From Novosphingobium sp. Fuku2-ISO-50 (GTDB taxonomy: Bacteria; Pseudomonadota; Alphaproteobacteria; Sphingomonadales; Sphingomonadaceae), in the NCBI RefSeq assembly GCF_001519055.1, contig NZ_KQ954297.1, positions 1 to 64,000 on the forward strand: a stretch of 64,000 bases of DNA, read 5' to 3'. The translations under genes and the position numbers were made by a program. This document shows, piece after piece, positions 35,551 through 43,706 of this stretch. How positions within the stretch are numbered: position 1 is the first letter of the stretch; every line of letters begins with the position of its first letter. The notes under the pieces are model-generated. The model worked only from the letters and a program-made list of their open reading frames with translations. It searched no databases and was not told the DNA's origin.

Positions 35551-36015
35551 TCAACTCATCGGTCCCGTTACGCAAGCGCGCACAACCCAGTTGACTTTTC
35601 GCTTCTCAAGTGTGCATTGTTCAGAATTCATACCCCAACCTTGCCCCCACGGAATGGCAGTGATTATCCAGACCGTTGCCAAGTTTCCGTTAAAAGTTGG
35701 ACGCGAAAATCCCGTAGATGGACCACGTTCTTCGTACGATGAAATAGGAGGTGGTTTTATTGAGTAAGAAGCCCAAGGGCATTGATTAACATAACCGCCC
35801 TTCGATGAAGTTTTGTAAAATATCTTAAATTGCTCCTTGTTGGGGGCAACTTGATCCCAATGATAACTATGACGCCCCAGAGCTACCCATACATCACATT
35901 CTTCCCGTGTCGCCGCACTGTCCGGTGCATCGCGACCGACGTCGCTATCTTGAACAGTGAGGGTGCTGGCACCGAGCGCAACGGTGGCGAGCAAAAAAAT
36001 TAATCCGTTCAGCAT
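35551..36015 (-). CDS. Exported protein of unknown function
   Basis: A 154-residue protein not recognised as any family. It starts with a signal peptide (MLNGLIFLLATVALGAST) and has four cysteines (C38, C77, C131 and C144), suggesting disulfides. The ATG at 36015 has AAGGGA upstream. The base composition is lower in GC than its neighbours, and it lies in the 35.5-36.7 kb patch with the broken antitoxin, suggesting acquisition by transfer. Confidence 0.6.
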   Translation of the reverse strand: MLNGLIFLLATVALGASTLTVQDSDVGRDAPDSAATREECDVWVALGRHSYHWDQVAPNKEQFKIFYKTSSKGGYVNQCPWASYSIKPPPISSYEERGPSTGFSRPTFNGNLATVWIITAIPWGQGWGMNSEQCTLEKRKVNWVVRACVTGPMS

Positions 36016-36164
36016 TGCGTCCCTTATCTCTCGCGTTGCCAGCCACATCCGGATGCCGTAATTTACCGGCATTAGGAATGACCGCAACTGGGCGCAACCC
36101 GTCATCCGCTTCGCCATGCGCTTGCCGGCGCCCTCCATTCGCCGAGCGCTGACCAGCCCCCAAT

Positions 36165-36529
36165 TCAGACCGAGAGTTCGTATTCTCCGACAAGCCGGTC
36201 GGTCGGAATGTGCCATGAGCGGTGCAGCTTGCGAATCATCGCGAGTGTCAGCGGTCGCTGCCGCTTGAGGATTCGGTTGCGCGACTTTTGCCGACAATGC
36301 GCGTCAGGTCGGTCAGTGTGCGACCGTTCAATTCCATGTCGGCCTTGATGGTGTCGACCGGGTCAAGATCGGCGATCGGCCAGCGTTTCGCCTCATAGGC
36401 ATCGACGAGCGTACTGAGCACTTCGAGACGATTGAAATCGTCAGTCCCTTCCCTGGCATCCCACAGGCGCTCGATCTCATGAAGGGCAGCCCGGTGATCC
36501 GCATCGGTGCGAACGGGGGTGATGTCCAT
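36165..36529 (-). pseudogene. HigA-like antitoxin, frameshifted
   Basis: The N-terminal part MDITPVRTDADHRAAL...RLEVLSTLVDAYEAKRWPIADLDP is typical of HigA antitoxins. At about 36270-36275 the frame changes. The intact frame reads to a stop after GSDR, but the helix-turn-helix tail (ILKRQRPLTLAMIRKLHRS, then WHIPTDRLVGEYELSV) continues in another frame to the TGA at 36165. A single missing A (GAATCC where GAAATCC would restore the frame) explains it. It is probably non-functional unless sequence error is responsible. Only a doubtful toxin trace lies upstream. Confidence 0.8.
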
Positions 36530-36722
36530 TGGCGGTTCCTCTGGAATGCGCTGACCGTCAGCGCATCAATGGCATCGACATGCTGCATCTTTACAGAGTC
36601 ATGCCCGCCTCGCCAATTCCCGTTGCATTCCTTAATCGGTCAGTTAAACTACTCGGAACAACCCTGCCGCAAACGGCAGAACCACCGGCCGCCGGCGCCG
36701 GGGTGAACCCGAGAGGACCGCC

Positions 36723-38261
36723 ATGCACTATCATCCCAGCGTTCATGCCCGGACGAAACCGGAAAAGCCCGCGGTGATCATGGGATCGAGCGGAGAGGTC
36801 ATCACTTATGGCGAGCTCGATGCGGCCAGCAACCGCTTTGCCCAGTTGCTGCGCGCGCGCGGGTTGCGGATCGGCGACACCATTGCGCTGTGCTTTGACA
36901 ACAATCCGGTGTTCTTTGCCTTGTGCTGGGGCGCGCAACGCGCCGGGCTGATCTATGTCGCGGTCTCGTGCCGGCTGACTGCGCCCGAAATCGCCTATAT
37001 CGCCAAAGACAGCGGCGCGCGCCTGCTGGTCGGCAACGGCGCTTTTGGCGATGTGTTCGATGCAGTCGCGCAGATCGAGCCCGAGCTTGCCCAATTGCGC
37101 CTCGGCGGCACGGGCGAACACGATCTGACCGCCGCGCTGGCCGCCATGCCTGCCGAACCGATCGCCGACGAACGCGCCGGGATCGACATGCTCTATTCCT
37201 CGGGCACCACCGGCAAGCCCAAGGGCGTGCGCGTGCCCCTGCCCGAAGATCCGGCGATCGGCAGCGGCAATGGCCTGCTCGATCTGGCGCGCGGCGCCTT
37301 CGGTCTGGACGAAGACACGATCTACCTGTCCCCTGCCCCGCTCTATCATGCTGCGCCGCTGCGCTGGTCGCTGACCGTGCAAAAGCTCGGCGGCACGGTG
37401 GTCTGCATGGAAAAATTCGACCCCGAACTCGCGCTGCAATTGATCGAGCGCCATCGCGTGACCGCCAGCCAGTGGGTGCCGACGCATTTCGTGCGCCTGT
37501 TGAAACTCGACGAGGCGGTACGACACCGCTACGACTTGTCGAGCCTGCGTTGCGCGATCCATGCGGCGGCGCCCTGCCCGGTGCCGGTCAAGCAGGCGAT
37601 GATCGCATGGTGGGGGCCGATCCTGCGCGAATATTACGCCGGGACCGAAGGCAACGGCTTTACCTTCATTTCCAGCGAAGAATGGCTGCAACGCCCCGGC
37701 TCGGTCGGGCGGGCGCTGCTCGGCGTGATCCATATCTGCGACGAACACGGCGACGAAGTGCCGCGCGGGACCGAAGGCCAGGTGTTTTTCGAAGGCGGCA
37801 GCGCGTTCACCTATCACAACGATCCCGACAAGACTCGCGATGCCACCAACAAGCACGGCTGGACCAGCCTCGGCGATGTCGGGCGGCAGGATGACGAAGG
37901 CTATCTGTACCTTACCGACCGCAAGAGCTTCATGATCATTTCAGGCGGGGTCAACATCTATCCGCAGGAAATCGAAAATCTGCTCGTGACACATCCCAAG
38001 GTCGCCGATGTCGCGGTGATCGGCGCGCCCGATCCGGACATGGGCGAACGTGTCGTCGCCATCGTCCAGCCGGTCAATTTCGGCACAGCGGGCCCCGCGC
38101 TTGCCGAAGAGCTCAAAGAATGGCTCGCCCCGCAATTGAGCCGGGTAAAAATGCCGCGCCAGATCGATTTTCGCCCCGACCTGCCGCGCGAACCGACCGG
38201 CAAGCTGTTCAAGCGGCTGCTGCGCGACGAATACAAGGCAATCGCCGCGGCAAGCGCATAA
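36723..38261 (+). CDS. Acyl-CoA synthetase (AMP-binding, ANL superfamily)
   Basis: A 512-residue acyl-CoA synthetase (fadD-like). The motifs are ATP-binding YSSGTTGKPKGV, REYYAGTEGNGFT, GDVGRQDDEGYLYLTDR (the adenylate hinge), and PREPTGKLFKRLL with the C-terminal catalytic lysine. The chain length is unknown: long or medium fatty acids or aromatic acids are possible. It converges with galU, with stops only 10 bases apart. No other degradation gene is adjacent. Confidence 0.9.
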   Translation: MHYHPSVHARTKPEKPAVIMGSSGEVITYGELDAASNRFAQLLRARGLRIGDTIALCFDNNPVFFALCWGAQRAGLIYVAVSCRLTAPEIAYIAKDSGARLLVGNGAFGDVFDAVAQIEPELAQLRLGGTGEHDLTAALAAMPAEPIADERAGIDMLYSSGTTGKPKGVRVPLPEDPAIGSGNGLLDLARGAFGLDEDTIYLSPAPLYHAAPLRWSLTVQKLGGTVVCMEKFDPELALQLIERHRVTASQWVPTHFVRLLKLDEAVRHRYDLSSLRCAIHAAAPCPVPVKQAMIAWWGPILREYYAGTEGNGFTFISSEEWLQRPGSVGRALLGVIHICDEHGDEVPRGTEGQVFFEGGSAFTYHNDPDKTRDATNKHGWTSLGDVGRQDDEGYLYLTDRKSFMIISGGVNIYPQEIENLLVTHPKVADVAVIGAPDPDMGERVVAIVQPVNFGTAGPALAEELKEWLAPQLSRVKMPRQIDFRPDLPREPTGKLFKRLLRDEYKAIAAASA

Positions 38262-38270
38262 AACCTCGCT

Positions 38271-39164
38271 TCAGTCGATCTCGGCTGCCAGTCGCCTGAT
38301 CAGCACGCGCACGTCGTCGGCCATGTCCGGACGCGCCAGCGCGAGTTCGAGCGTGGCTTCGACAAAGCCGGCCTTGCTGCCGCAGTCATAGCGCCGACCG
38401 GCAAATGTCACCGCATGAAACGGCTGGGTGCCGATCATGCGCGCCATGGCATCGGTCAGCTGGATTTCGCCCCCCGCGCCCTTGCCCTGGTCTTCCAGCG
38501 TGCGCATGACTTCGGGTTGCAGGATATAGCGGCCCGAAATGATCAGGTTTGACGGCGCATCCTCGCGGCGAGGCTTTTCCACCAGCCCGATCACTTCGGT
38601 CAGAGACGGCGAAATCTTCGCGCCGGGCTTGATCACGCCATAGCTCGACACTTCGTCCTCGGGCACTTCGAGCACCGAAATGAGATTGCCGCCGACTTCG
38701 TTATAGGCCTCGACCATCTGCTTCATGCAACCGGGCGTGCCGATCATCAGTTCGTCGGGCAGGAAGATCGCAAAAGGTTCATCACCGACGATCGCGCGCG
38801 CGCACCAGATCGCATGGCCCAGCCCCAGCGGCACCTGCTGGCGCACGGTGACCAGATTGCCCGGCTGGATTCGCGTCGCATCGAGCACGTCGAGCGACTT
38901 GCCGCGCCCGGCCATCGTCGCTTCGAGTTCGAACGCGGTGTCGAAATGCTCGACAATCGACGTTTTCCCGCGCCCGGTTACGAAAATAAGCTGCTCGATT
39001 CCCGCCTCGCGCGCCTCGTCGACGGCATACTGGATCAATGGCCGGTCGATAATCGGCAGCATTTCCTTGGGGATCGCCTTGGTCGCCGGAAGGAAGCGCG
39101 TACCCAGCCCAGCGACAGGAAAAACGGCCTTGCGGATAGGCTTGCGGATCATCGCGTTGGTCAT
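38271..39164 (-). CDS. galU: UTP-glucose-1-phosphate uridylyltransferase
   Basis: Makes UDP-glucose from glucose-1-phosphate and UTP, for exopolysaccharide, lipopolysaccharide and glycolipid synthesis. The 297-residue protein has the nucleotidyltransferase signature FPVAGLGTRFLPATKAIPKEMLPI, IDRPLIQYAVDEAREAG, ILPDELMIG-type FAIFLPDELM and GLVEKPRRED, all GalU-like rather than RfbA-like. The start is ATG at 39164. It may supply the polysaccharide locus 10 kb downstream, although no regulatory link is seen. Confidence 0.96.
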   Translation of the reverse strand: MTNAMIRKPIRKAVFPVAGLGTRFLPATKAIPKEMLPIIDRPLIQYAVDEAREAGIEQLIFVTGRGKTSIVEHFDTAFELEATMAGRGKSLDVLDATRIQPGNLVTVRQQVPLGLGHAIWCARAIVGDEPFAIFLPDELMIGTPGCMKQMVEAYNEVGGNLISVLEVPEDEVSSYGVIKPGAKISPSLTEVIGLVEKPRREDAPSNLIISGRYILQPEVMRTLEDQGKGAGGEIQLTDAMARMIGTQPFHAVTFAGRRYDCGSKAGFVEATLELALARPDMADDVRVLIRRLAAEID

Positions 39165-39280
39165 GTCCGTTCCAATACCCCGGCAATTGTTGCAGGGCTG
39201 TTATGCGTTACGAAGAATCGTAAGCAACCATCTTTTGCAACCGATATTGCGCCGCCGCAGATTCTCGGTAAATCGCGGCG

Positions 39281-40564
39281 ATGGACAAGATCATCATTCG
39301 TGGCGGGCGCAAGCTTTCCGGTACCGTTCCCGTCTCCGGGGCCAAGAACGCGGCGCTCACCCTGCTGCCTTGCGCGTTGCTCACCGAAGAGCCGCTGACG
39401 CTGCGCAATCTGCCGCGCCTTGCAGACATCGACAGTTTTCAGCACCTCTTGAATCAGTTTGGCATTTCGACTTCGATCGCCGGGGCGCGGCCAGAGGATT
39501 TCGGGCGGGTCATGACGCTGCAGGCGACGCGGCTGACGTCAACCGTCGCGCCCTATGATCTGGTCCGCAAGATGCGCGCGTCGATTCTCGTCCTCGGGCC
39601 GATGCTGGCGCGCGCGGGCGAAGCGACGGTTTCGCTCCCCGGTGGCTGCGCCATCGGCAACCGCCCAATCGACCTTCACCTGAAAGCGCTCGAAGCTTTT
39701 GGCGCGCGGATCGAACTCGCCGCCGGCTACGTCCGCGCCCATGCCCCCGACGGCGGACTGCCGGGCGGGCATTACACGTTTCCGGTGGTCTCGGTCGGCG
39801 CGACCGAAAACGCAGTCATGGCCGCCGTGCTCGCCAACGGCACATCCACGCTGCACAATGCCGCACGCGAGCCGGAAATCGTCGACTTGTGCAACCTCCT
39901 GGTGGCAATGGGCGCGGAAATCGAGGGCATCGGCAGCTCTCACCTGACCATCCACGGCGTGTCGCGGCTCCACGGCGCGACATACATGGTCATGCCCGAC
40001 CGTATCGAGGCCGGCTCTTACGCTTGTGCCGCGGCGATCACCGGCGGCGATGTCCTGCTGGCCGGTGCACGAATCGAGGATATGACGGCGACCGTCCAGG
40101 CGCTGACCGATGCGGGCATTCATGTCGAACAGACACGCGGCGGGCTGCACGTCGCGGCCAATGGCGCGATCCGCCCGGTGACACTGTCGACCGCCCCCTA
40201 TCCCGGCTTTGCCACCGACATGCAGGCGCAGTTGATGGCGATGCTGTGCATGGCCAAGGGGTCGTCGGTGCTGACCGAAACGATCTTCGAAAACCGTTAT
40301 ATGCACGTGCCCGAACTGAACCGCATGGGCGCGCGCATCGAAACCAAGGGACGCACCGCCATCGTGCACGGCGTCGATCACTTGGTCGGCGCCGATGTCA
40401 TGGCGACCGACTTGCGCGCCTCGATGAGCCTGATCATCGCGGGCCTCGCCGCCGAGGGCGAAACCAGCGTCCACCGCGTCTATCACCTCGATCGCGGTTA
40501 TGAACGGCTCGAAGAAAAGCTGGCGCTCATCGGTGCCGATGTCGAACGCGTCGGCAACGATTGA
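39281..40564 (+). CDS. murA: UDP-N-acetylglucosamine 1-carboxyvinyltransferase
   Basis: First committed step of peptidoglycan synthesis: transfers enolpyruvyl from PEP to UDP-GlcNAc. The 427 residues contain SGAKNAAL (K22), [16 protein letters not shown] and the catalytic cysteine C123 in [16 protein letters not shown]; the cysteine (not aspartate) means fosfomycin could bind. Its stop lies in the first TGATCA of the 15-bp tandem repeat. Confidence 0.97.
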   Translation: MDKIIIRGGRKLSGTVPVSGAKNAALTLLPCALLTEEPLTLRNLPRLADIDSFQHLLNQFGISTSIAGARPEDFGRVMTLQATRLTSTVAPYDLVRKMRASILVLGPMLARAGEATVSLPGGCAIGNRPIDLHLKALEAFGARIELAAGYVRAHAPDGGLPGGHYTFPVVSVGATENAVMAAVLANGTSTLHNAAREPEIVDLCNLLVAMGAEIEGIGSSHLTIHGVSRLHGATYMVMPDRIEAGSYACAAAITGGDVLLAGARIEDMTATVQALTDAGIHVEQTRGGLHVAANGAIRPVTLSTAPYPGFATDMQAQLMAMLCMAKGSSVLTETIFENRYMHVPELNRMGARIETKGRTAIVHGVDHLVGADVMATDLRASMSLIIAGLAAEGETSVHRVYHLDRGYERLEEKLALIGADVERVGND

Positions 40565-40606
40565 TCATTCGGGGACTGATCATTCAGGGATTGATCCTTC
40601 AGACTG
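40562..40606. repeat. Three 15-bp tandem repeats at the murA 3' end
   Basis: Imperfect 15-base units start at 40562, 40577 and 40592 (core TGATCATTC). The first TGATCA holds the murA stop; the second, read on the other strand, holds the stop of the RHH gene. This is the same arrangement as at 3752-3827. Confidence 0.85.
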
Positions 40607-40852
40607 TAGGCCGGGCGGCTGCGCCAGGAGCCGTCCCGCCAGCCACAGACGGATCGCACCGGCAAGACCGGGCGGAGTGGCAGCGGCGATGCGTTCTGCG
40701 TCGATTCGCGCGACCAGCGCATTAACCGGCACGCCATCTGCGGCCGCAACGCGCCGCAGCCAGTCCCAGAACAAAGGTTCGAGGCTGATCGACGTCTTGT
40801 GCCCGGCAATTTCAACCGAGCGCTTGACCGGGGGGTGATAGATGTCTGCCAT
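40580..40852 (-). CDS. Ribbon-helix-helix domain protein (RHH_4-like)
   Basis: A 90-residue predicted DNA-binding protein. VKRSVEIAGHKTSISLEPLFWDWLRRVAAADGVPVNALVARID (about 9-51) matches the RHH_4-type arrangement: beta-strand then two helices. It is common in sphingomonads beside unrelated genes and its targets are unknown. The stop is in the tandem repeat shared with murA, which codes for its last 9 residues or so, so the extreme C-terminus is probably variable. Confidence 0.82.
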   Translation of the reverse strand: MADIYHPPVKRSVEIAGHKTSISLEPLFWDWLRRVAAADGVPVNALVARIDAERIAAATPPGLAGAIRLWLAGRLLAQPPGLQSEGSIPE

Positions 40853-40899
40853 CGGCCACCAAGGGCGGGCGACAGGAAAACCCCTGCCGCCCGGTCCTG

Positions 40900-41622
40900 T
40901 CAGTACATGTGCTGCCCGCCATTGATCGACATCGTCGACCCGGTGACAAAACCGCCGTCTTCAGAGGTGAGGAAGGCAACGCCGCGCGCGATTTCGTCGG
41001 CTTGCCCCAGCCGGCCGACCGGGATCTTGGCAACGATCTTTTCCAGCACCGCCGCCGGGACTGCGGCCACCATGTCGGTATCGATATAGCCCGGCGCGAT
41101 GGCGTTGACGGTCACCCCATATTTGGCGCCTTCCTGCGCCAAGGCCTTGGTAAAGCCATGAATGCCCGACTTTGCAGCAGCGTAGTTGACCTGACCATAT
41201 TGTCCGGCCTGCCCATTGATCGAGCCGATATTGACGATCCGGCCCCAACCACGCTCGCGCATGCCGGGAAAAGTTGCCTTCGCCAGATTGAAGCAGCCGC
41301 CCAAATTGATGCGCATGACTTCATTCCAGTCCTCGTAGCTCATCCTGTGCAGCACCGCGTCGCGGGTAATCCCTGCATTGTTGACCACGATATCGACCGG
41401 CCCATAGTGCTCGGTAATCTTCGCCACGGCAGCGAGCGTCGCTTCATGATCGCCGACGTCCCAGCGCACCGCGGGGATACCCGTGACTTCGGAAAAAGCC
41501 CGGGCCTTTTCTTCGTTGCCGGCATAATTGGCGATCACCCGGCGTCCTTGCGCCTGCAGCGCGATGCTGATCGCTTCACCGATACCCCGCGTCCCACCCG
41601 TCACAATTGCAACACGCGTCAT
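40900..41622 (-). CDS. phbB: Acetoacetyl-CoA reductase-like SDR
   Basis: A short-chain dehydrogenase of 240 residues with VTGGTRGIGEAIS (7-19), NNAGITRD, the catalytic S-Y-K in NIGSINGQAGQYGQVNYAAAKSG, and C-terminal DGGFVTGSTMSINGGQHMY. This pattern is typical of PhaB/PhbB acetoacetyl-CoA reductase of polyhydroxyalkanoate synthesis; FabG is the alternative. phbA and phaC are not in the window. GGAGAGGA precedes the ATG at 41622. Confidence 0.88.
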   Translation of the reverse strand: MTRVAIVTGGTRGIGEAISIALQAQGRRVIANYAGNEEKARAFSEVTGIPAVRWDVGDHEATLAAVAKITEHYGPVDIVVNNAGITRDAVLHRMSYEDWNEVMRINLGGCFNLAKATFPGMRERGWGRIVNIGSINGQAGQYGQVNYAAAKSGIHGFTKALAQEGAKYGVTVNAIAPGYIDTDMVAAVPAAVLEKIVAKIPVGRLGQADEIARGVAFLTSEDGGFVTGSTMSINGGQHMY

Positions 41623-41837
41623 GTCAGATCCTCTCCGGCAAAAATCCCCATCCCATCGGGACGCCATTGGTACGATCATGGCATCCGTGCGGCAAGGCTT
41701 CTCCGAACCGTAGAGGTCATTTGTCGACGGTGGCAGCTGGACCTTTGGCCAAGGTCAAACGCGCAGAAAACTGCGGCATAAACCGATTGGAACAAGTTTC
41801 AGACAGACAGGGAGCGCGGCAACGAGGCCCGCGCAGA

Positions 41838-42623
41838 TCAGAAGCGGAACTGCGTCCCGACATAGAGCGCCTGACTGTCCTGACGATGGTCCGTCAGCGC
41901 ACGCAAACGTTCGCGATCCGACGAGTAGCGCAAGCCCGCCGTGACATCGAGATTGCCGATCAGGCGATAGCTGCCGCCCATATTGACCTGGTAATCGCTC
42001 TGCGTACCCAAAGTGCGCGGCGCACGCCCGACGGATGCACGTTCGTCAAATGCGACGCTGGGCTCAAGCCGGGGCGAATGGCTCGTCGATTCGCTGGGCT
42101 GCGGCGCCAGCGAATAGGTGCGCACTTCGGCATTATCGTGCCCGAGGTCATGAACCGCGCTCGACGCGGGCAACGCAAAGCTCTGATACCCGCGCGCCAA
42201 ACCGAGGTTATAGGCCACCGGCGTAATCCGCATGGCAGCAAAGCTCGCGCCGGTTTCGACCTGAGCCGCATGCGTGCCGATCAGGTGCCCTCGCGCATCG
42301 GGCAGGCGCACCGCCACAGTCACCGCGTGATCGGGGCGGTTATCCATCCCGGCCGGGGTAAAGCGAAACAGCTTGCCATGGGAAAGCGCACGAATCGACA
42401 CTTGCGCCACCAGACGCGAATCGACCGACGCCGGCGTAAAGGAACCGAGCGCGCCGCGCGCGGACAAACGCACCGGCAGCGATTCGGTGCCGCTGGAAAA
42501 AGCATTGACGACCGTCGGCGCAACCAGCGCCGAGACAAGGATGCACACGCCGCTGATCACCGGCGCACGCAGAAACCGGCGCAGACCGCCGCTTTTCGCG
42601 CTTTTGCCCCTGATCGCACGCAT
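41838..42623 (-). CDS. Exported outer-membrane-like beta-structure protein, unknown function
   Basis: A 261-residue protein not recognised by family. A hydrophobic segment (FLRAPVISGVCILVSALVAPTVVNAF, 17-42) looks like a signal peptide. The rest is rich in alternating polar/hydrophobic strands (for example YQVNMGGSYRLIGNLDVTAGLRYSS) and it ends with an aromatic phenylalanine (LYVGTQFRF), which is how outer-membrane beta-barrels end. The ATG at 42623 is chosen; a longer form starts at 42692. Confidence 0.6.
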   Translation of the reverse strand: MRAIRGKSAKSGGLRRFLRAPVISGVCILVSALVAPTVVNAFSSGTESLPVRLSARGALGSFTPASVDSRLVAQVSIRALSHGKLFRFTPAGMDNRPDHAVTVAVRLPDARGHLIGTHAAQVETGASFAAMRITPVAYNLGLARGYQSFALPASSAVHDLGHDNAEVRTYSLAPQPSESTSHSPRLEPSVAFDERASVGRAPRTLGTQSDYQVNMGGSYRLIGNLDVTAGLRYSSDRERLRALTDHRQDSQALYVGTQFRF

Positions 42624-43066
42624 GATTTTCAATCCATCCCTTGGTCTAGGCACAAGCGCCAACTCGCCAACCTGCATCAGCCTTTCGGCCAACGGTCACC
42701 TTCTATGACGCCGACGCTCCGTTCGCGCCACACCTTATTGCTGGTCTATATAGCGATGGCCCGCCGGTTTCCAGTGATCAAAGCCCTCCCCTTCCGTCGC
42801 GGCAACGGTTCCTGGGCGACTGTTGCAACCAATCCACATACGCACGCGCCGGACTCGTCGATTGAATCGACCGCAATGCGCTTGCCGCCGGTAGCGACAG
42901 GGTGTTAGAGGCCTTGCCTGGAACAGTGCAGGCCGAAACCTGCCCCGTCATCGCGTGCATCGCGCTCGCAAGATGGCAAAGGGCAGGCAGCCGGTCGACC
43001 GTTTCGGTTTGTGGCCGGCCCTGCGTTACCCTCGCATGGCTCGCACCAGCAAGGACAGGATTGACA
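42624..43066. other. 443-bp divergent intergenic region
   Basis: Between the outer-membrane-like gene and the DUF3576 gene. Several antisense-like open frames cross it, but none has a family match. Apart from AAGGACAGGA, the ribosome site of the DUF3576 gene, nothing definite was recognised. Confidence 0.5.
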
Positions 43067-43579
43067 GTGACGTTGAGCGCCAGCCCCAAGACGACCAATT
43101 TCCCGAAGACACCGGGCTCCCTTGCTGCAACCGCTGCTCGCGGGTTGGTCATCGGCGCGCTTGTCGTCTCGCTTGGCGCCTGCACGCATCACGTTGCCAA
43201 GTCCAAGAAAAAGCTGCGCGAAGCCGCCGCGCTTGCCCCGAGCAAAGTCACGCAGATCGGTGTCAACGCCTATCTGTGGCGCGCCACGCTCGATACGCTG
43301 TCGTTCATGCCGTTGCTTCAGACCGACAGCAACGGCGGCGTCATCGTCACCGACTGGTATGCCAATCCGAAGAATCCCGGCGAACGCGTCAAAGTGACCG
43401 TGTCGATCCTCGATCAGGATCTGCGTGCCGATGCCGTACGCGTTGCCGCCAGCCGCCAGGTCTTGCAGCAGGGCGGCGCGTGGATCGACGCGCCCGTCGA
43501 AGCGGCCACCGTGCAGAAGCTCGAAGACGTCATCCTGACCCGCGCCCGCGACCTGCGCCGCCGCACCATTCGCGGGTAA
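43067..43579 (+). CDS. DUF3576 lipoprotein
   Basis: A 170-residue lipoprotein: signal sequence with lipobox VSLGAC (cysteine near residue 38), then the DUF3576 domain (about 60-165): VNAYLWRATLDTLSFMPL, DSNGGVIVTDWYANPKNPGERVKVTVSILDQDLRADAVRVAASRQV. The family is restricted mostly to alphaproteobacteria; its role is unknown but periplasmic/outer membrane. The start is the GTG at 43067, six bases after AGGA; the upstream open frame lacks support. Confidence 0.85.
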   Translation: MTLSASPKTTNFPKTPGSLAATAARGLVIGALVVSLGACTHHVAKSKKKLREAAALAPSKVTQIGVNAYLWRATLDTLSFMPLLQTDSNGGVIVTDWYANPKNPGERVKVTVSILDQDLRADAVRVAASRQVLQQGGAWIDAPVEAATVQKLEDVILTRARDLRRRTIRG

Positions 43580-43706
43580 GCGCTCCCGGTTCCGCCGGGG
43601 CGCGCGGCGTTTTGGCGCGACCCGGCTTTTTATCAAGCGTAACGCCCCCGCTCGCACGCCTGCACTACGGTTGCGCGATGGGTCGCGTCTCGCGTAGAGG
43701 GCTGTC

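Noticed and set aside
42902..43066. Extending the DUF3576 gene upstream to an earlier start
   Set aside because: The added segment has no conserved features, whereas the GTG at 43067 has AGGA six bases before it and leaves a proper lipoprotein signal.
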